64,000 bases of DNA, from positions 1 through 64,000 of the forward strand of contig JAGVPG010000004.1 of the NCBI GenBank assembly GCA_020052375.1. Reading direction: 5' to 3'. Below are positions 31,835 through 46,117 of this stretch, one piece after another (within the stretch, counting starts at the first letter, position 1; the number at the start of each line of letters is the position of its first letter). The notes under the pieces were generated by a model. That model did not search any database. It saw only the letters and a list, made by a program, of their open reading frames with translations, and was not told the DNA's origin. The DNA comes from Actinomycetota bacterium (GTDB lineage Bacteria; Actinomycetota; JAHEXW01; JAGVPG01). A program made the translations under genes and the position numbers.

Positions 31835-32395
31835 ATGCGTAACGAAGGGGTGGGGATGAGGAAGAAACTGATCTTGATATGCGCGTTAGCGATCCTAAGT
31901 CATGGCTGCGCGTTCATGAACAGCGGCACGGGTGGTGGTTTTGATCTGCAGAGCGTGCCGGGATTCCGCAATTGCGGCAAGAGCGAAGAAGGTTTTGCCT
32001 TGCGGGAAAAGATCGTCTTAGATAATTGCACTTGGACAGCTTTATCCGCAGAGAAAACAAAAACGACTGATACTGGTGTCAAGGCGGACGGGCAGTTCGT
32101 TTTCGTAGAGCTTGAACTCAAGAATAACAGTAATCAAGACATCGTCCTGACCGGGATAGAAGTAGAAATGCTCGATACCAAAGACGCGCTACGCACGTAT
32201 GATTCTAAAGAACATAACTCGATATTAGAGGCGGTCGGGAGGGAAAGCATCCTTAAGGGTCGCATCCGCGGCGGTGAAACCGTCAGGGGTTGGGTCGCAT
32301 TCGATGTCAGTGAAAAGGCCAAGGGTCTGGAGTTACGAGTCAGAGATATCGATTTGACAAGCAGCGCTTCGGCGCGTATCAACTTAGGACTATAA
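31835..32395 (+). CDS. DUF4352-like lipoprotein
   Basis: Lipobox-like 'ALAILSHGCAF', 'GQFVFVELELKNNSNQDIVLT'. Confidence 0.6.
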   Translation: MRNEGVGMRKKLILICALAILSHGCAFMNSGTGGGFDLQSVPGFRNCGKSEEGFALREKIVLDNCTWTALSAEKTKTTDTGVKADGQFVFVELELKNNSNQDIVLTGIEVEMLDTKDALRTYDSKEHNSILEAVGRESILKGRIRGGETVRGWVAFDVSEKAKGLELRVRDIDLTSSASARINLGL

Positions 32396-32403
32396 GTGGC
32401 GAA

Positions 32404-32592
32404 CTAGTTATCTGCGATGAATTTACTTATCGATCTGTCGTAGGTCTTCTCGGCGGATTCGCTGAAGAAGCAGGCGGGCAATTCGCCGCGTTTCTTATGG
32501 TAGGTCACGCATTCACAGCACTTGCCTTTTCTTTCGCAACCGGGATATGAGCAATTGCAGTTCCTAAGGTTCTCATCTTGACAGCATTCCAT
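32404..32592 (-). CDS. small Cys-rich protein (DUF6485-like)
   Basis: [43 protein letters not shown]. Confidence 0.75.
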   Translation of the reverse strand: MECCQDENLRNCNCSYPGCERKGKCCECVTYHKKRGELPACFFSESAEKTYDRSISKFIADN

Positions 32593-32816
32593 AAATACAC
32601 CTCCATCGATATATCCTTATTATATAACGCCGCCAGTTTATAGACTTTGTCTACTTGTAACTTACGACTTGCAAACTTACTGCTGCTTCATCCTTCATCC
32701 TTCATCCTTCAGCTCTAATCTTGTCATTCATCCCCGCATCCACTAAAATATATAGACACACTCTTGTGAGAATAATCACTTCTGCAATATCTTTTACCCT
32801 TTAAGGAGGTAGATCG

Positions 32817-33998
32817 TTGGTTCAGAAGCATATACAAAGCGACAGTGACACAACGTTCAGCGGTCCTTTGACCGAACGCCACATAAAGATAGATGATACG
32901 ACATTACGAGACGGTGAACAGACGGCCGGTGTTGTCTTCTCGAACCATGAAAAGATCGAGATAGCAAAGAAGCTATGCGAGGTCGGTGTGCATCAGATCG
33001 AGGCCGGTATACCGGCTATGGGCGGCGATGAGCTGGAGACGATCAAGAAGATCGCCAAGCTTGGACTACCCTGCAGCATCCTCGGGTGGAACCGGACGGT
33101 CATCTCGGATATTGAAAAGTCCATCGAATGCGGAGTCGATGCGGTAGCAGTCTCGGTGCCGACATCCGATATCCACATAGAACACAAGCTTAAGAAGAGC
33201 CGCACATGGGTGCTTGAGAGCGTTAAACAAGCGGTTGACTTCGCCAAGACCAAGAAGCTTTATGTTTCAGTCAATGCTGAAGACGCGTCCCGTAGCAGCC
33301 TCGATTATCTGATCGAATTCGCTAAATCGGCTAAAGAGGTCGGAGCCGACCGGTTGCGCTTCTGTGATACGCTGGGTATCCTCGATCCGTTCGAGACCTA
33401 CCGTGTCATCAAGTTCATCATCGACCATGCGGATATCGAAGTCGAGATGCACACACACGACGACTTCGGAATGGCGACGGCAAACGCCATGGCCGGCATA
33501 AGGGCCGGCGCGACGTATGTCAATACGACCGTCAACGGGCTTGGTGAAAGAGCGGGGAATGCGGCGCTCGAAGAAGTCGTCATGGCTCTTAAATATACCG
33601 CGCAGATAGACCTGAAGATGAAGACGGAACTTTTCAGAAAGCTATCTATGTATGTTGCCGAAGCCTCTTCGCGTACCGTGCCTGCGTGGAAATCGATCGT
33701 CGGAACGAACTGTTTTGCGCACGAGTCTGGCATCCATGCCGACGGCGTCATCAAGAACCCGATGAACTATGAAGCGTTCACTCCGGAAGAAGTCGGCCTC
33801 GAGCGTCAGATGATCATCGGCAAGCATTCGGGCTCGCGAGCCATCATAAACAAGTTTCTCCAGTATGATATCCAGCTTACGCAAGAGCAGGCGGATTGCA
33901 TACTTGAACATGTCCGCAAGAAAGCTGTTGAAGTCAAGCGAGCGCTCTTCGACAAAGAACTGGTCCAACTGTACAAGACTTACTGCGAGATGAAATAG
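32817..33998 (+). CDS. homocitrate synthase, NifV type
   Basis: 'IDDTTLRDGEQTAGVVFSNHEKIEIAKKL', 'EAGIPAMGGDE', 'SVPTSDIHIEHKLKKSR', 'HTHDDFGMATAN'. Confidence 0.85.
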   Translation: MVQKHIQSDSDTTFSGPLTERHIKIDDTTLRDGEQTAGVVFSNHEKIEIAKKLCEVGVHQIEAGIPAMGGDELETIKKIAKLGLPCSILGWNRTVISDIEKSIECGVDAVAVSVPTSDIHIEHKLKKSRTWVLESVKQAVDFAKTKKLYVSVNAEDASRSSLDYLIEFAKSAKEVGADRLRFCDTLGILDPFETYRVIKFIIDHADIEVEMHTHDDFGMATANAMAGIRAGATYVNTTVNGLGERAGNAALEEVVMALKYTAQIDLKMKTELFRKLSMYVAEASSRTVPAWKSIVGTNCFAHESGIHADGVIKNPMNYEAFTPEEVGLERQMIIGKHSGSRAIINKFLQYDIQLTQEQADCILEHVRKKAVEVKRALFDKELVQLYKTYCEMK

Positions 33999-33999
33999 T

Positions 34000-35259
34000 T
34001 TGCCCAGTTCCCTGACTATCGCGGAAAAGATCCTTAGCGAAAAGAGCGGAACCGACGCCAAAGCCGGCGACATCGTCATCGCGGATGTAGATCTCGTAAT
34101 CGCGCAAGACGGAACAGGCCCTCTTGTCATATCACAGTGGGAGAAACTGGATACCGGCATCGTCGCAAATCCCGGCAAGACGATATTCTTCATCGACCAC
34201 GCGGCGCCTTCGCCAAGGCGCGAACTTTCAAATGCTCATAGGACGATCCGCGCGTTCGGCGAAAAGACCGGCGTCTTGGTTTCGGATGTCTCTTCCGGCA
34301 TAAGCCATCAAAGGTTGGCCGAAGACTATACTGAACCGGGAAACGTCGTTGTTGGAGCAGATTCTCATACTTGCACTTCAGGAGCTATGGGCGCCTTTGC
34401 GACCGGCATGGGATCGACGGATATCGCTGTCGCCATGTCGGCCGGTAAGATATGGCTTCGAGTTCCGGAGACATTTCTCATCATGGTCGATGGTTGGTTC
34501 CCGAAAGGTGTATATGCAAAGGACCTCATGCTCCATATCATAGGAATGCTGGGAGCGGATGGAGCAACATATAAGGCGCTGGAGTTCTCCGGCGATACTG
34601 TTAAGGATATGGACATGTCGAGCCGCCTTACTATGTCGAGTCTCGCCGTCGAAGCCGGAGCTAAAGCAGGACTGTTCGCTTCGGATAAAACGACAAAGGA
34701 ATTTATGAAAGTGCGAGGCCGGGAAGCTAGATGGAAAGAGATATCGGCCGACGACGGTGCGCAATACGAGAAAGTCCTAAGGATCGACGCTTCGGCTCTC
34801 GAACCCGTGGTATCGGTGCCTCACACAGTCGATAATGTGAAGACGGTCAGTGAAGTAAAAGGGACAAAGATAGACCAGGCCTTCTTAGGGACTTGCACGA
34901 ATGGCCGGATAGAAGACCTAAGGATAGCGGCGAGGATCGTCAAAGGTAAGAAGGTCGATCCGAAAGTAAGGTTCCTGGTGGCCCCGGCGTCACGCGAGAT
35001 ATATCTTCAAGCTTTAAGAGAAGGCCTGCTTAAAACCCTTGTCGAAGCGGGAGCGACGATCATGAATCCCGGATGCGGCGCTTGTGTCGGCGTTCATGAA
35101 GGCATCCTTGGAGACGGAGAGGTATGCATCTCCAGCCAGAACAGAAACTTCAAAGGGCGTCTGGGTAATCCGGACGCATTTATATATCTCGCCTCACCGG
35201 CAACGGTCGCGGCATCCGCACTCAAGGGCTGTATCGCCGATCCCAGGGAGGCGCGATGA
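34000..35259 (+). CDS. aconitase-family dehydratase large subunit (LeuC/homoaconitase-like)
   Basis: 'FFIDHAAPSPRRELSNAHRTIRAF', 'VVGADSHTCTSGAMGAFATGMGSTDIA', 'FLGTCTNGRIEDLRIAA'. Confidence 0.9.
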   Translation: MPSSLTIAEKILSEKSGTDAKAGDIVIADVDLVIAQDGTGPLVISQWEKLDTGIVANPGKTIFFIDHAAPSPRRELSNAHRTIRAFGEKTGVLVSDVSSGISHQRLAEDYTEPGNVVVGADSHTCTSGAMGAFATGMGSTDIAVAMSAGKIWLRVPETFLIMVDGWFPKGVYAKDLMLHIIGMLGADGATYKALEFSGDTVKDMDMSSRLTMSSLAVEAGAKAGLFASDKTTKEFMKVRGREARWKEISADDGAQYEKVLRIDASALEPVVSVPHTVDNVKTVSEVKGTKIDQAFLGTCTNGRIEDLRIAARIVKGKKVDPKVRFLVAPASREIYLQALREGLLKTLVEAGATIMNPGCGACVGVHEGILGDGEVCISSQNRNFKGRLGNPDAFIYLASPATVAASALKGCIADPREAR

Positions 35260-35756
35260 TCCTTAAGGGTAAGGTCCATAAGTTCGGTGACGATATAAGC
35301 ACCGACCTTATCACGCCGGGCCGCTACTTTCACTTGCGTACAAACCTGCCGGAGCTGGCGAAGCACACGCTAGAAGATGCCGACGCGGATTTCATGAACA
35401 AGATGAGACCCGGCGACTTCGTCGTTGCGGGCAGGAACTTCGGCCTCGGCTCCAGCCGCGAACATGCGGCTATCGTAATAAAACTCGCGGGTACAGGCGC
35501 AGTTTTGGCGCAGGGATTCGCCAGGATATTCTTCAGAAATGCCATCAACCAGGGTCTACCGGCATTGATCTGCGACACGTCGAAGATAAAGGACGGCGAC
35601 GAGCTTGAGGTAGATGTCGAGAAAGGCGAGATAAAGAATGTCACGACGGGAGAGACTCTGACGACGAGTCCGCTGCCGCCGGCGATGCTCGGCATATTGA
35701 AAGACGGCGGTCTGATAGAACATTTTAAGAAACACGGAGGATTCAAGCTTGCATAA
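35256..35756 (+). CDS. aconitase-family dehydratase small subunit (LeuD/homoaconitase-like)
   Basis: '[16 protein letters not shown]', '[21 protein letters not shown]'. Confidence 0.9.
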   Translation: MILKGKVHKFGDDISTDLITPGRYFHLRTNLPELAKHTLEDADADFMNKMRPGDFVVAGRNFGLGSSREHAAIVIKLAGTGAVLAQGFARIFFRNAINQGLPALICDTSKIKDGDELEVDVEKGEIKNVTTGETLTTSPLPPAMLGILKDGGLIEHFKKHGGFKLA

Positions 35757-36750
35757 GATTACGCTGATCAGAGGAGATGGAACGGGACCGGAGCTTACGG
35801 AGGCGATGAGACGCGTCGTCGAAGCGACAGGGATCGATATAGAATGGGAGACTTTGGACGCGGGCGCCGGTGTTATGGACAAGTACGGGACGCCGCTTCC
35901 CGACCATGTCCTTGAGTCGATCCGCAGGAACAAGATCGCCATCAAGGGCCCGATCACGACACCTATCGGCTCGGGTTTCCGCAGCGTAAACGTAGCGCTA
36001 AGAAAAGAACTCAATCTGTACGCGTGCTTGCGACCATCTTTCTCGCTCAAGGGCGTCAAGTCTTTATATAAAGACATCGATCTGGTCATAGTCCGGGAGA
36101 ACACGGAAGACCTTTACGCGGGGATCGAGAGGATGATCGACGACGACACCGCGGAGACCATAAAAAGGATAACCCGCGGGGCTTCGGAAAGGATCGTCGA
36201 CTTCGCCTTTAAATACGCGCAAAAAGAAGGCAGAAAAAAAGTGACCGCTGTCCATAAAGCCAACATCATGAAGTTCACGGATGGATTGTTCCTTGAGGCC
36301 GCACGGCATGTCGCTGAAAGCTACCCGGATATCGAGTTCGAGGACCGGCTGGTCGACAACATGTGCATGCAGCTGGTGCAGAATCCGTGGAACTATGACG
36401 TAATGGTGATGAGCAACCTTTATGGCGACATACTATCCGACCTGTGCGCCGGTTTGATCGGCGGTCTTGGGATAGCGCCGGGCGCCAACATAGGCGAAGA
36501 ATGCTGTGTGTTCGAACCCGTCCACGGGAGCGCTCCCAAATACGCGGGTAAGAACAAGGTGAATCCGACGGCGACCATCCTTTCTGCGTATCTCATGCTT
36601 AAGTATATCGGTGAAACGGAAGCGGCATCCAAAGTCCTTCAGGGAACTGCCAGAGTGATCGAAGCCGGCAAAGACGTCACATACGACCTCGGCGGAACCG
36701 CCGGCACATCGGAGATGGCTGATGCGATTATCAGGGAGATCACTGGCTGA
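35749..36750 (+). CDS. isocitrate/homoisocitrate dehydrogenase family protein
   Basis: '[12 protein letters not shown]', '[17 protein letters not shown]', '[25 protein letters not shown]'. Confidence 0.88.
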   Translation: MHKITLIRGDGTGPELTEAMRRVVEATGIDIEWETLDAGAGVMDKYGTPLPDHVLESIRRNKIAIKGPITTPIGSGFRSVNVALRKELNLYACLRPSFSLKGVKSLYKDIDLVIVRENTEDLYAGIERMIDDDTAETIKRITRGASERIVDFAFKYAQKEGRKKVTAVHKANIMKFTDGLFLEAARHVAESYPDIEFEDRLVDNMCMQLVQNPWNYDVMVMSNLYGDILSDLCAGLIGGLGIAPGANIGEECCVFEPVHGSAPKYAGKNKVNPTATILSAYLMLKYIGETEAASKVLQGTARVIEAGKDVTYDLGGTAGTSEMADAIIREITG

Positions 36751-37615
36751 TCGAGCCAAGAAGGCTCATAATATCCTCTCGAACTGCACGCTTTGTCCCA
36801 GAAACTGTAAGGTAGACCGGCTTGCCGGTCGAAAAGGCTACTGCAAAGCGACCGCCGTTTTGGAAGTCTCAAGCTATAACGCTCATCATGGAGAAGAACC
36901 CCCGCTTTCAGGCACCCGCGGTTCGGGGACTATATTCTTGACTCACTGTACGATGCGATGCGTCTATTGCCAGAACTATCCGATCAGCCAGTTAGGTCAC
37001 GGTAATGACAAAAGCGCGGATGAACTGGCGGGGATGATGCTAAAACTCCAGAGCCAGGGCTGTCATAACATCAACTTCGTCACCCCGACTCATTATGTAC
37101 CGCAGATCCTGGAAGCCCTGGTGATCGCCTCGGACCAAGGTCTTACAATACCTATTGTCTACAACACATCGGGCTATGAATCTCTTGATACGCTTAAGCT
37201 TCTGGACGGAGTGGTGGATATCTATCTGCCGGACATGCGATATGCCGACAAAGCACACGCGAAGAAGTTCTCGGACGCTTACGACTATCCGGAGATAAAC
37301 CGCGCGGCCATAAAGGAGATGCATCGACAGGTCGGCGACTTGGTCCTCGACAACGAAGGGATAGCCGTAAAAGGCCTTCTCATAAGACATCTTGTTCTAC
37401 CGGAGAACATCAGCGGCACCGATAGAATACTTGAGTTCATAGCCAAAGAGATATCGAAGAACACATACATAAGCCTGATGAGCCAGTACTTCCCGGCATT
37501 CAGGGCACACGATTTCGCACCACTCGACCGCAAGATAACACGGAAAGAATATGAAAAAGCGACCGCCAAGATGACAGAACTCGGCCTAGCTAGCGGCTGG
37601 ACCCAGACGGATTAA
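36722..37615 (+). CDS. radical SAM protein, PflA-like (COG1313 type)
   Basis: '[12 protein letters not shown]', '[19 protein letters not shown]' (CxxxCxxC). Confidence 0.88.
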   Translation: MRLSGRSLADRAKKAHNILSNCTLCPRNCKVDRLAGRKGYCKATAVLEVSSYNAHHGEEPPLSGTRGSGTIFLTHCTMRCVYCQNYPISQLGHGNDKSADELAGMMLKLQSQGCHNINFVTPTHYVPQILEALVIASDQGLTIPIVYNTSGYESLDTLKLLDGVVDIYLPDMRYADKAHAKKFSDAYDYPEINRAAIKEMHRQVGDLVLDNEGIAVKGLLIRHLVLPENISGTDRILEFIAKEISKNTYISLMSQYFPAFRAHDFAPLDRKITRKEYEKATAKMTELGLASGWTQTD

Positions 37616-37658
37616 ATGTAGCCGCCGACCTTCAGGTCGGCTTCCCCTAAACAAGTGA

Positions 37659-38711
37659 GTGCCCGGTGAGATTGAAGTAAATCTTCTCGCTAAAGATATC
37701 TCGCTCGAAGAATTCTTCAACCTACCCCGGCACAGTATGTATACTAGTATCTATACTATTATCACTGGAGGTATCGTGCCTTTATCTTCATCTGCCAGGG
37801 AAGAGCTGGCGCATCTTAAGCCGCGTAAAAAGTGCTGCCGGTTGGCGGAGTTGTCGGCTTTGATCAGGATGGACGGCTCCATCCATATCAGCAAGGGTGA
37901 GATCTCGTTAAGCACGGAGAGCTATAGCCCGGCGGTGGCGCGGAAGATACTGCTTTTATTAAAAGACCAGTTCGATCTCCAGACTGAGCTGGTCACAGTC
38001 AAGGAACGTACACTGAAGAAGCAGCTAAAGCACATAATATTCATCTCCTCGCAACCTGTATTAAAATATGCGCTCAAGAAACTCGGCATCCTGGATAACG
38101 AGCTTAAACTGAAGCAGAGTCTTCCCGCGGATCTGATAAAAGACCAGAACTGCGAGGCGGCTTATCTTAGAGGCGCATTCCTTGGCGGGGGGTCGATAAG
38201 TGAGCCGAACCACGGTTATCATATGGAGATAGCGACGTCGAATAGCAGGATGGCGGAGGAACTTCATGAACTGCTTGTCTCACAGGGATTTCACGCGCGC
38301 ATCCATAACAGGAAAAAAGATCATGCGGTATATATAAAAGAAGCCGACGAGATCGAGGGCTTTCTAGCCAGGATTGGCGCTCACAATACCGTTTTAAAGC
38401 TTGAGAACATGCGAATAATAAGGGCTTTAAAAAGTGAAGTCAACAGGTTGGTGAACTTCGAAGCGGCAAATCTCAAGAAGTCCGCGGGCGCGTCCGTACA
38501 ACAGATCGAGGATATCCAGGTGATTGTGGAGAGTCTCGGATTGTCGGCGATGTCTAAAGCACTGCGGGAGATATCGATGGCCCGTTTGAACTTCCCGACG
38601 GCCGGTATAGAAGAACTCGGGGAGGCGATCGAGCCGCCCTTGAGCAAGTCCGCGGTATATCACCGTCTGCGCCGCATCCACGCGATGGCCGAAGGTTTAA
38701 GATTGCGTTGA
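37659..38711 (+). CDS. whiA: sporulation/division regulator WhiA (start uncertain)
   Basis: 'CCRLAELSALIRMDGSIHIS', 'EAAYLRGAFLGGGSISEP', 'KSAVYHRLRRIHAMA'. Confidence 0.9.
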   Translation: MPGEIEVNLLAKDISLEEFFNLPRHSMYTSIYTIITGGIVPLSSSAREELAHLKPRKKCCRLAELSALIRMDGSIHISKGEISLSTESYSPAVARKILLLLKDQFDLQTELVTVKERTLKKQLKHIIFISSQPVLKYALKKLGILDNELKLKQSLPADLIKDQNCEAAYLRGAFLGGGSISEPNHGYHMEIATSNSRMAEELHELLVSQGFHARIHNRKKDHAVYIKEADEIEGFLARIGAHNTVLKLENMRIIRALKSEVNRLVNFEAANLKKSAGASVQQIEDIQVIVESLGLSAMSKALREISMARLNFPTAGIEELGEAIEPPLSKSAVYHRLRRIHAMAEGLRLR

Positions 38712-38745
38712 CCGTTTGATTTGGTATATAATCCACTTGTTTTGA

Positions 38746-39810
<1,065 letters not shown>

Positions 39811-39840
39811 AGCGGAAAGCGGAATGAAAGAGCAGGCCAG

Positions 39841-41055
39841 GTGGATAAGAAGACACTTCAGGACATCGATGTAGACAGAAAGCGCGTCCTGGTTCGCGTC
39901 GATTTCAATGTACCCTTGAATGATAAGAGGGAAGTCGTGGACGACGAGCGGATAAAAGCCGCTCTTCCGACCATTAAATACTTACTGGAACACAAAGCCA
40001 GGATAATCCTGATCTCGCACCTCGGACGTCCGAAAGACGCGCCTGACGATAGTCTCAGGATGGACCCGGTCGCCAAACGGCTTGAAGGACTCTTAAAGAA
40101 GAAAGTGATCAAGCTCGACGAATGCATCGGCGACAATGTCAAGAAAGCGGTCGACTCGATGGATAACGGCAACGAAGTCATCCTTCTCGAGAACGTGCGG
40201 TTCAATCCGGAAGAGAAAAAGAACGATCCCGCCTTCGCCAAAAAGCTGGCCGAACTGGCTGACGTATTTGTAAACGACGCCTTCGGTACGGCGCATAGGG
40301 CTCACGCCAGCACCGTCGGAGTCACCAATTATCTGCCGTCGGTCGGAGGCTTTCTGCTTGAGAAGGAAGTCAATGCCCTGACGGCACTGATCGAGAAGCC
40401 GACCAAGCCCTTCATCGCCATACTCGGAGGAAACAAGATATCCGACAAGCTCGGCGTCATCCACAGCTTTCTTGAGATAGTGGACGGCATTCTGATCGGC
40501 GGCGGCATGTGTTTCACTTTCCTGAAAAGTCAGGGAATGGAGATCGGCGACAGCATTTTCGAAGAGGACCAGATGGAAGCGGCCACCGAGATATTATGCA
40601 AGACGGAACAGGAAGGGATCCCTCTATATTTACCGGACGACTTTGTCGTCGCGGATAGTTTTTCTCCTGACGCAAATATTAAGATAGTAGCGGCTGATGA
40701 TATCGAACCCGGGTGGCGGGGACTTGATATCGGTCCGGAAACGATCATGCTCTATAAAGAGATCATCGAGGAGGCGAAGACGATATTCTGGAACGGCCCG
40801 ATGGGAGTCTTTGAATGGGACAACTTCCAGAAAGGAACAAAAAGTATAGCCGAGGCCCTGGCGATCTCTCCTGCCTTGACGATCGTCGGCGGCGGAGACT
40901 CCGATGCGGCGCTCAAGAAATATGGTGTGATGGGTCAGATAGACCATGTTTCTACCGGTGGTGGAGCCTCGATGAAAATCCTGGAGGGCAAGAACCTTCC
41001 GGGAGTAGATGCCTTACTGGATAAAGAACAAATAGCAGTGAAGATGGAGGAATAG
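39841..41055 (+). CDS. pgk: phosphoglycerate kinase
   Basis: '[13 protein letters not shown]', 'LISHLGRPK', '[13 protein letters not shown]'. Confidence 0.97.
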   Translation: MDKKTLQDIDVDRKRVLVRVDFNVPLNDKREVVDDERIKAALPTIKYLLEHKARIILISHLGRPKDAPDDSLRMDPVAKRLEGLLKKKVIKLDECIGDNVKKAVDSMDNGNEVILLENVRFNPEEKKNDPAFAKKLAELADVFVNDAFGTAHRAHASTVGVTNYLPSVGGFLLEKEVNALTALIEKPTKPFIAILGGNKISDKLGVIHSFLEIVDGILIGGGMCFTFLKSQGMEIGDSIFEEDQMEAATEILCKTEQEGIPLYLPDDFVVADSFSPDANIKIVAADDIEPGWRGLDIGPETIMLYKEIIEEAKTIFWNGPMGVFEWDNFQKGTKSIAEALAISPALTIVGGGDSDAALKKYGVMGQIDHVSTGGGASMKILEGKNLPGVDALLDKEQIAVKMEE

Positions 41056-41816
41056 TGAGAAGACCGATAATAGCAGGTAACTGGAAGATGTACGAAACGG
41101 CGGCTTCGGCTGTCTTTTTATTTCAACGCATGGAGGACCTGATGGCGGAGGTGCAAGACAGAGAGATCGTCGTCTGCCCGCCGTTCATCGCTTTACGAGG
41201 CCTATCGGTCGTCAAGGAGCAGGACCACCCGAACATCGCCCTGGGCGCGCAGAACATGCACTGGGAAGACGAGGGGGCGTTCACCGGAGAGGTCTCGCCG
41301 ACGATGCTAAAAGACCTGGATGTGGAGTTCGTCATCCTCGGACATTCGGAAAGGCGCCATATCTTCCTAGAGACGGACGATATGATAAACAAGAAGGTCC
41401 ATGCGGCGTTGAAGACCGGGCTGACACCTATCCTATGTATCGGCGAGCTGCTTGAGGAGCGGGAAAGCGGTAATACCGGTAAAGTCATCGAGACTCAACT
41501 TACCGGAGGGTTGAAGGATATCGGCTCCGAGCATATAGAAAAGCTGGTCATTGCATATGAACCGGTATGGGCGATAGGTACCGGAAAAACGGCGACACCC
41601 GAAACGGCACAGGAGACCGTTAAGTCGATCCGCGACTTGCTGGCGAATATGTATACACAAGATCAAGCTGATACGATACGCATCCTATACGGCGGCAGTG
41701 TCAAGCCCGACAACATCGATACTCTGATGGCCGAACCTGATATCGACGGCGCTCTTGTGGGAGGTGCTAGCCTCGATCCCCAAAGCTTCGCCCGGATCGT
41801 CAAGTTCAAGAGCTAG
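41055..41816 (+). CDS. tpiA: triosephosphate isomerase
   Basis: 'IIAGNWKMYET', 'VILGHSERR', 'IAYEPVWAIGTGKTATPE'. Confidence 0.97.
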   Translation: MRRPIIAGNWKMYETAASAVFLFQRMEDLMAEVQDREIVVCPPFIALRGLSVVKEQDHPNIALGAQNMHWEDEGAFTGEVSPTMLKDLDVEFVILGHSERRHIFLETDDMINKKVHAALKTGLTPILCIGELLEERESGNTGKVIETQLTGGLKDIGSEHIEKLVIAYEPVWAIGTGKTATPETAQETVKSIRDLLANMYTQDQADTIRILYGGSVKPDNIDTLMAEPDIDGALVGGASLDPQSFARIVKFKS

Positions 41817-41823
41817 ACTACGT

Positions 41824-43395
<1,572 letters not shown>

Positions 43396-43645
43396 CAGCC
43401 GACCTTCAGGTCGGCCCACCCCCAACGTGTCGCTGCGAGGGAGCGAAGCGACCGAAGCAATCTACGCAATAAGTGAGCACATTGCACACTCTCAAAATAA
43501 TAAGCGCTTCGTTTGTGCGTATTGGATTCAGTTATGGTTGAACAGTCTCTTTTATTCTAAGAGAAACGCGACTGGATAGCTGACAACTACTAGGTATAGT
43601 GCTTGAATAAAGATGTGATACGAGGACTAGAAAAGGAGAGAGCAA

Positions 43646-44029
43646 ATGGAATTACACTTAAGTATTCGCAAATCAAGTATTATTTGGTCTTTAATATGTT
43701 TGGTCTTAATAATGGCGATTGTGGCAATCAGTATTACCGCATGGTTAAACAATAATAAATATGTATCACTGAAGAGCAAATATGTTGCGCAACAAAAACA
43801 AAACTTGAACCTTGTTACGGAGAACAAAAATGCGTGGAATGCAGCTGGAGATAGTGGAGCAACAATTCGCGAACGCGACAAAATGTTTTATGACTGCATA
43901 GCTTCGATCGTCAAAGAGCTTAATGCCGGCTCCAATGTTGCTTCAATCAAATCTGGAGTAGTAGACGCAATAAACTCGAGCGATTATGCAAGAAAGATTA
44001 ACCTAGGAAGGATACAGGCCAAGAATTAG
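43646..44029 (+). CDS. hypothetical single-TM protein
   Basis: N-terminal TM helix, coiled region; RBS AAGGAGAG upstream. Confidence 0.55.
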   Translation: MELHLSIRKSSIIWSLICLVLIMAIVAISITAWLNNNKYVSLKSKYVAQQKQNLNLVTENKNAWNAAGDSGATIRERDKMFYDCIASIVKELNAGSNVASIKSGVVDAINSSDYARKINLGRIQAKN

Positions 44030-44190
44030 ATCCATCTGTACTTATGAAAGAAAAAGAGCAGTGAGCATTATCTCATAATGTCTATTGGTCTTACCTGGCG
44101 TGGAGCGGGATATAAATAGTCGGTTATCCTCATTCTCCTAAGACTTAATTCAATTGCGTAGATCTTACAGACGTTTTTAGCAAAGCGAGG

Positions 44191-44955
44191 TTGATTACTA
44201 AAGTGAATCATCCAAAAACCATTTCAGCCGACAATCTAATTAATGAATTCGTGAAGCACTATAATCAGTTGCATAAAACCAACCTCACCATTACAGAATG
44301 GCCTGACAAAAAAGAACGAAATAAGCCAGCATGTGATGCTCTCGCTGAATCTAATTACCTAACACTTGCAATTGAACATACGACGATTGATTCTTTCTTG
44401 AACCACAGAGCAGACAACGATAGGTTTATACGAGCTGTTGGCAGTCTAGAGAAAGAGCTTAAGGACAAATTCCAGGATCGTATTACTCTTACCATTGCCA
44501 TTGACTCGATACAAACCGGAATAGACTGGGATATCATCAAGATTAACATTCGTGTATGGCTTATCGAGAATGTGCCAAGGTTGCCTTTTGGTAATCAAGA
44601 ACGGTGGATTGAAGATGTCCCATTTCCGATACAAATTTCTAAGTCAAAATGCACCAGTCCTGGATTATTTGTGTCAAGATTTGCCCCCGAAAACCTGGAA
44701 GACCAGATGGCCAAGATTATAAGGCGGGCGCTAGAATCGAAGAACGGGAAACTTGGGGTGTATAAAAATGCTGGCAATTATACACTTCTGCTTATTGAAT
44801 CAGATGATATTGCTCTTCTAGATGTTCCAAAAGTGAGATCAGCGTTAAAAACGGCTATCGAATCAGGGGCACCGAGTGGGAACATTGATGAGATATGGTT
44901 TGCAGATACTAGTATAAGTCAAAAACATGAGTTTTATCTTCTATTCAAAAAGTAG
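44191..44955 (+). CDS. hypothetical protein
   Basis: Long ORF with no competing frame; start codon uncertain. Confidence 0.55.
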   Translation: MITKVNHPKTISADNLINEFVKHYNQLHKTNLTITEWPDKKERNKPACDALAESNYLTLAIEHTTIDSFLNHRADNDRFIRAVGSLEKELKDKFQDRITLTIAIDSIQTGIDWDIIKINIRVWLIENVPRLPFGNQERWIEDVPFPIQISKSKCTSPGLFVSRFAPENLEDQMAKIIRRALESKNGKLGVYKNAGNYTLLLIESDDIALLDVPKVRSALKTAIESGAPSGNIDEIWFADTSISQKHEFYLLFKK

Positions 44956-45474
44956 ATTTAATGGACTTGGGCTTGAACTATCAGTTATTCACGAACAGGG
45001 AGCGGTATTATCAGGATCTGTGTCTTTGTAGATAAGCAGCAGCTATATCAGCTCGTTTTATGCAAAACATGGAATGTGCGAGAAACGTACAACCCGGGGA
45101 CTCAACGGTGGAGGACTCGAACCGCAGCGCAGACACATTAGGAGCCGCTTTCTCAGAGGAAACCTAGATCGTTTTTTTACCTTCGATTTTATTCCCCTTA
45201 GTCAACGGTGTTCAAATAATGTGCATTGTCGGAGCAATAAGCGCGAAACATAGACCTTATACATTTTGTGTTCGGTGAGGTTGAAGACTTCTTCGAACGT
45301 GACTTCAGAAGTACAAACGAGGTCTATAACTTGAAATAGAGAACGGGAGCAAATACGGCGAGCGACATTGCTATTGGTAGCCAAGCGCTGGGCTTTTTAA
45401 TAATGGAATTCATAACTTTTTTACAATCTGCCTTCCTCTATAGGCAGAGGTCAAGTCTGACCTCTGGTTTGCAA

Positions 45475-45942
45475 TCATTTGTTCTTTACTAATTCAAGCA
45501 AGTGATGGTATTGCCAATCACGTTCTTTGGCTATGACAGCATCGGCATCAGAGGAGTTAGTGGCTCTATAAACAGCCTGTACGGCATAATTTGCGGCACC
45601 AACAGAATGAGTGGGAACATGCGCAGTCGCCACCGCTTGGCCTGCGGCGCGGGCAGCAGAGCGAGCTGAATTATCTTCTCCTACTTCACGAGCGGCGGCA
45701 TGGGATGCGAGCGAAGCTTTGCGTATATCAGCCATCTTAAACACGTCTGTATTTATCCATGCCCGGCATGCTTCGATAGCGTTTCGAGGGCGATGGTCTT
45801 CCGGGTATTTTTCCTCAAAGTATGGCAGGACACGCTCGACACAATCAATTGCCCAGATGGCTAATGTTTTATGGTCAGTTTTTCTCACAAGCTCTACAAT
45901 CGACTCGTCTTTGTGTGTAACTGAAAATTTTGGTTTCTTCAT
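45475..45942 (-). CDS. putative immunity-protein-like alpha-helical protein
   Basis: 'NAIEACRAWI', 'ARSAARAAGQAVATAHVPTHSVGAANYAVQAVYRA' resembles the Imm5-like family. Confidence 0.6.
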   Translation of the reverse strand: MKKPKFSVTHKDESIVELVRKTDHKTLAIWAIDCVERVLPYFEEKYPEDHRPRNAIEACRAWINTDVFKMADIRKASLASHAAAREVGEDNSARSAARAAGQAVATAHVPTHSVGAANYAVQAVYRATNSSDADAVIAKERDWQYHHLLELVKNK

Positions 45943-46117
45943 TATTTCTCACCAGGCTTCATTAATTAGTCCCTAGATAATACGCGCGTTTTTACAGATT
46001 AGCAAGACTAGATCGAAGACCTATCCGGGAACAGAAAATAATGCCTCTGTACAGGCATTATAATTTGGCTCCCCGGATTGTACGATTTTCGCACATTCAG
46101 GATCTGTATAAAACGAG

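Noticed and set aside
32688-32715. CTTCATCCTTCATCCTTCATCC array as a CRISPR
   Set aside because: Short tandem repeat without spacers or cas genes; the same goes for the GACTCAC and AGTGAACA arrays.
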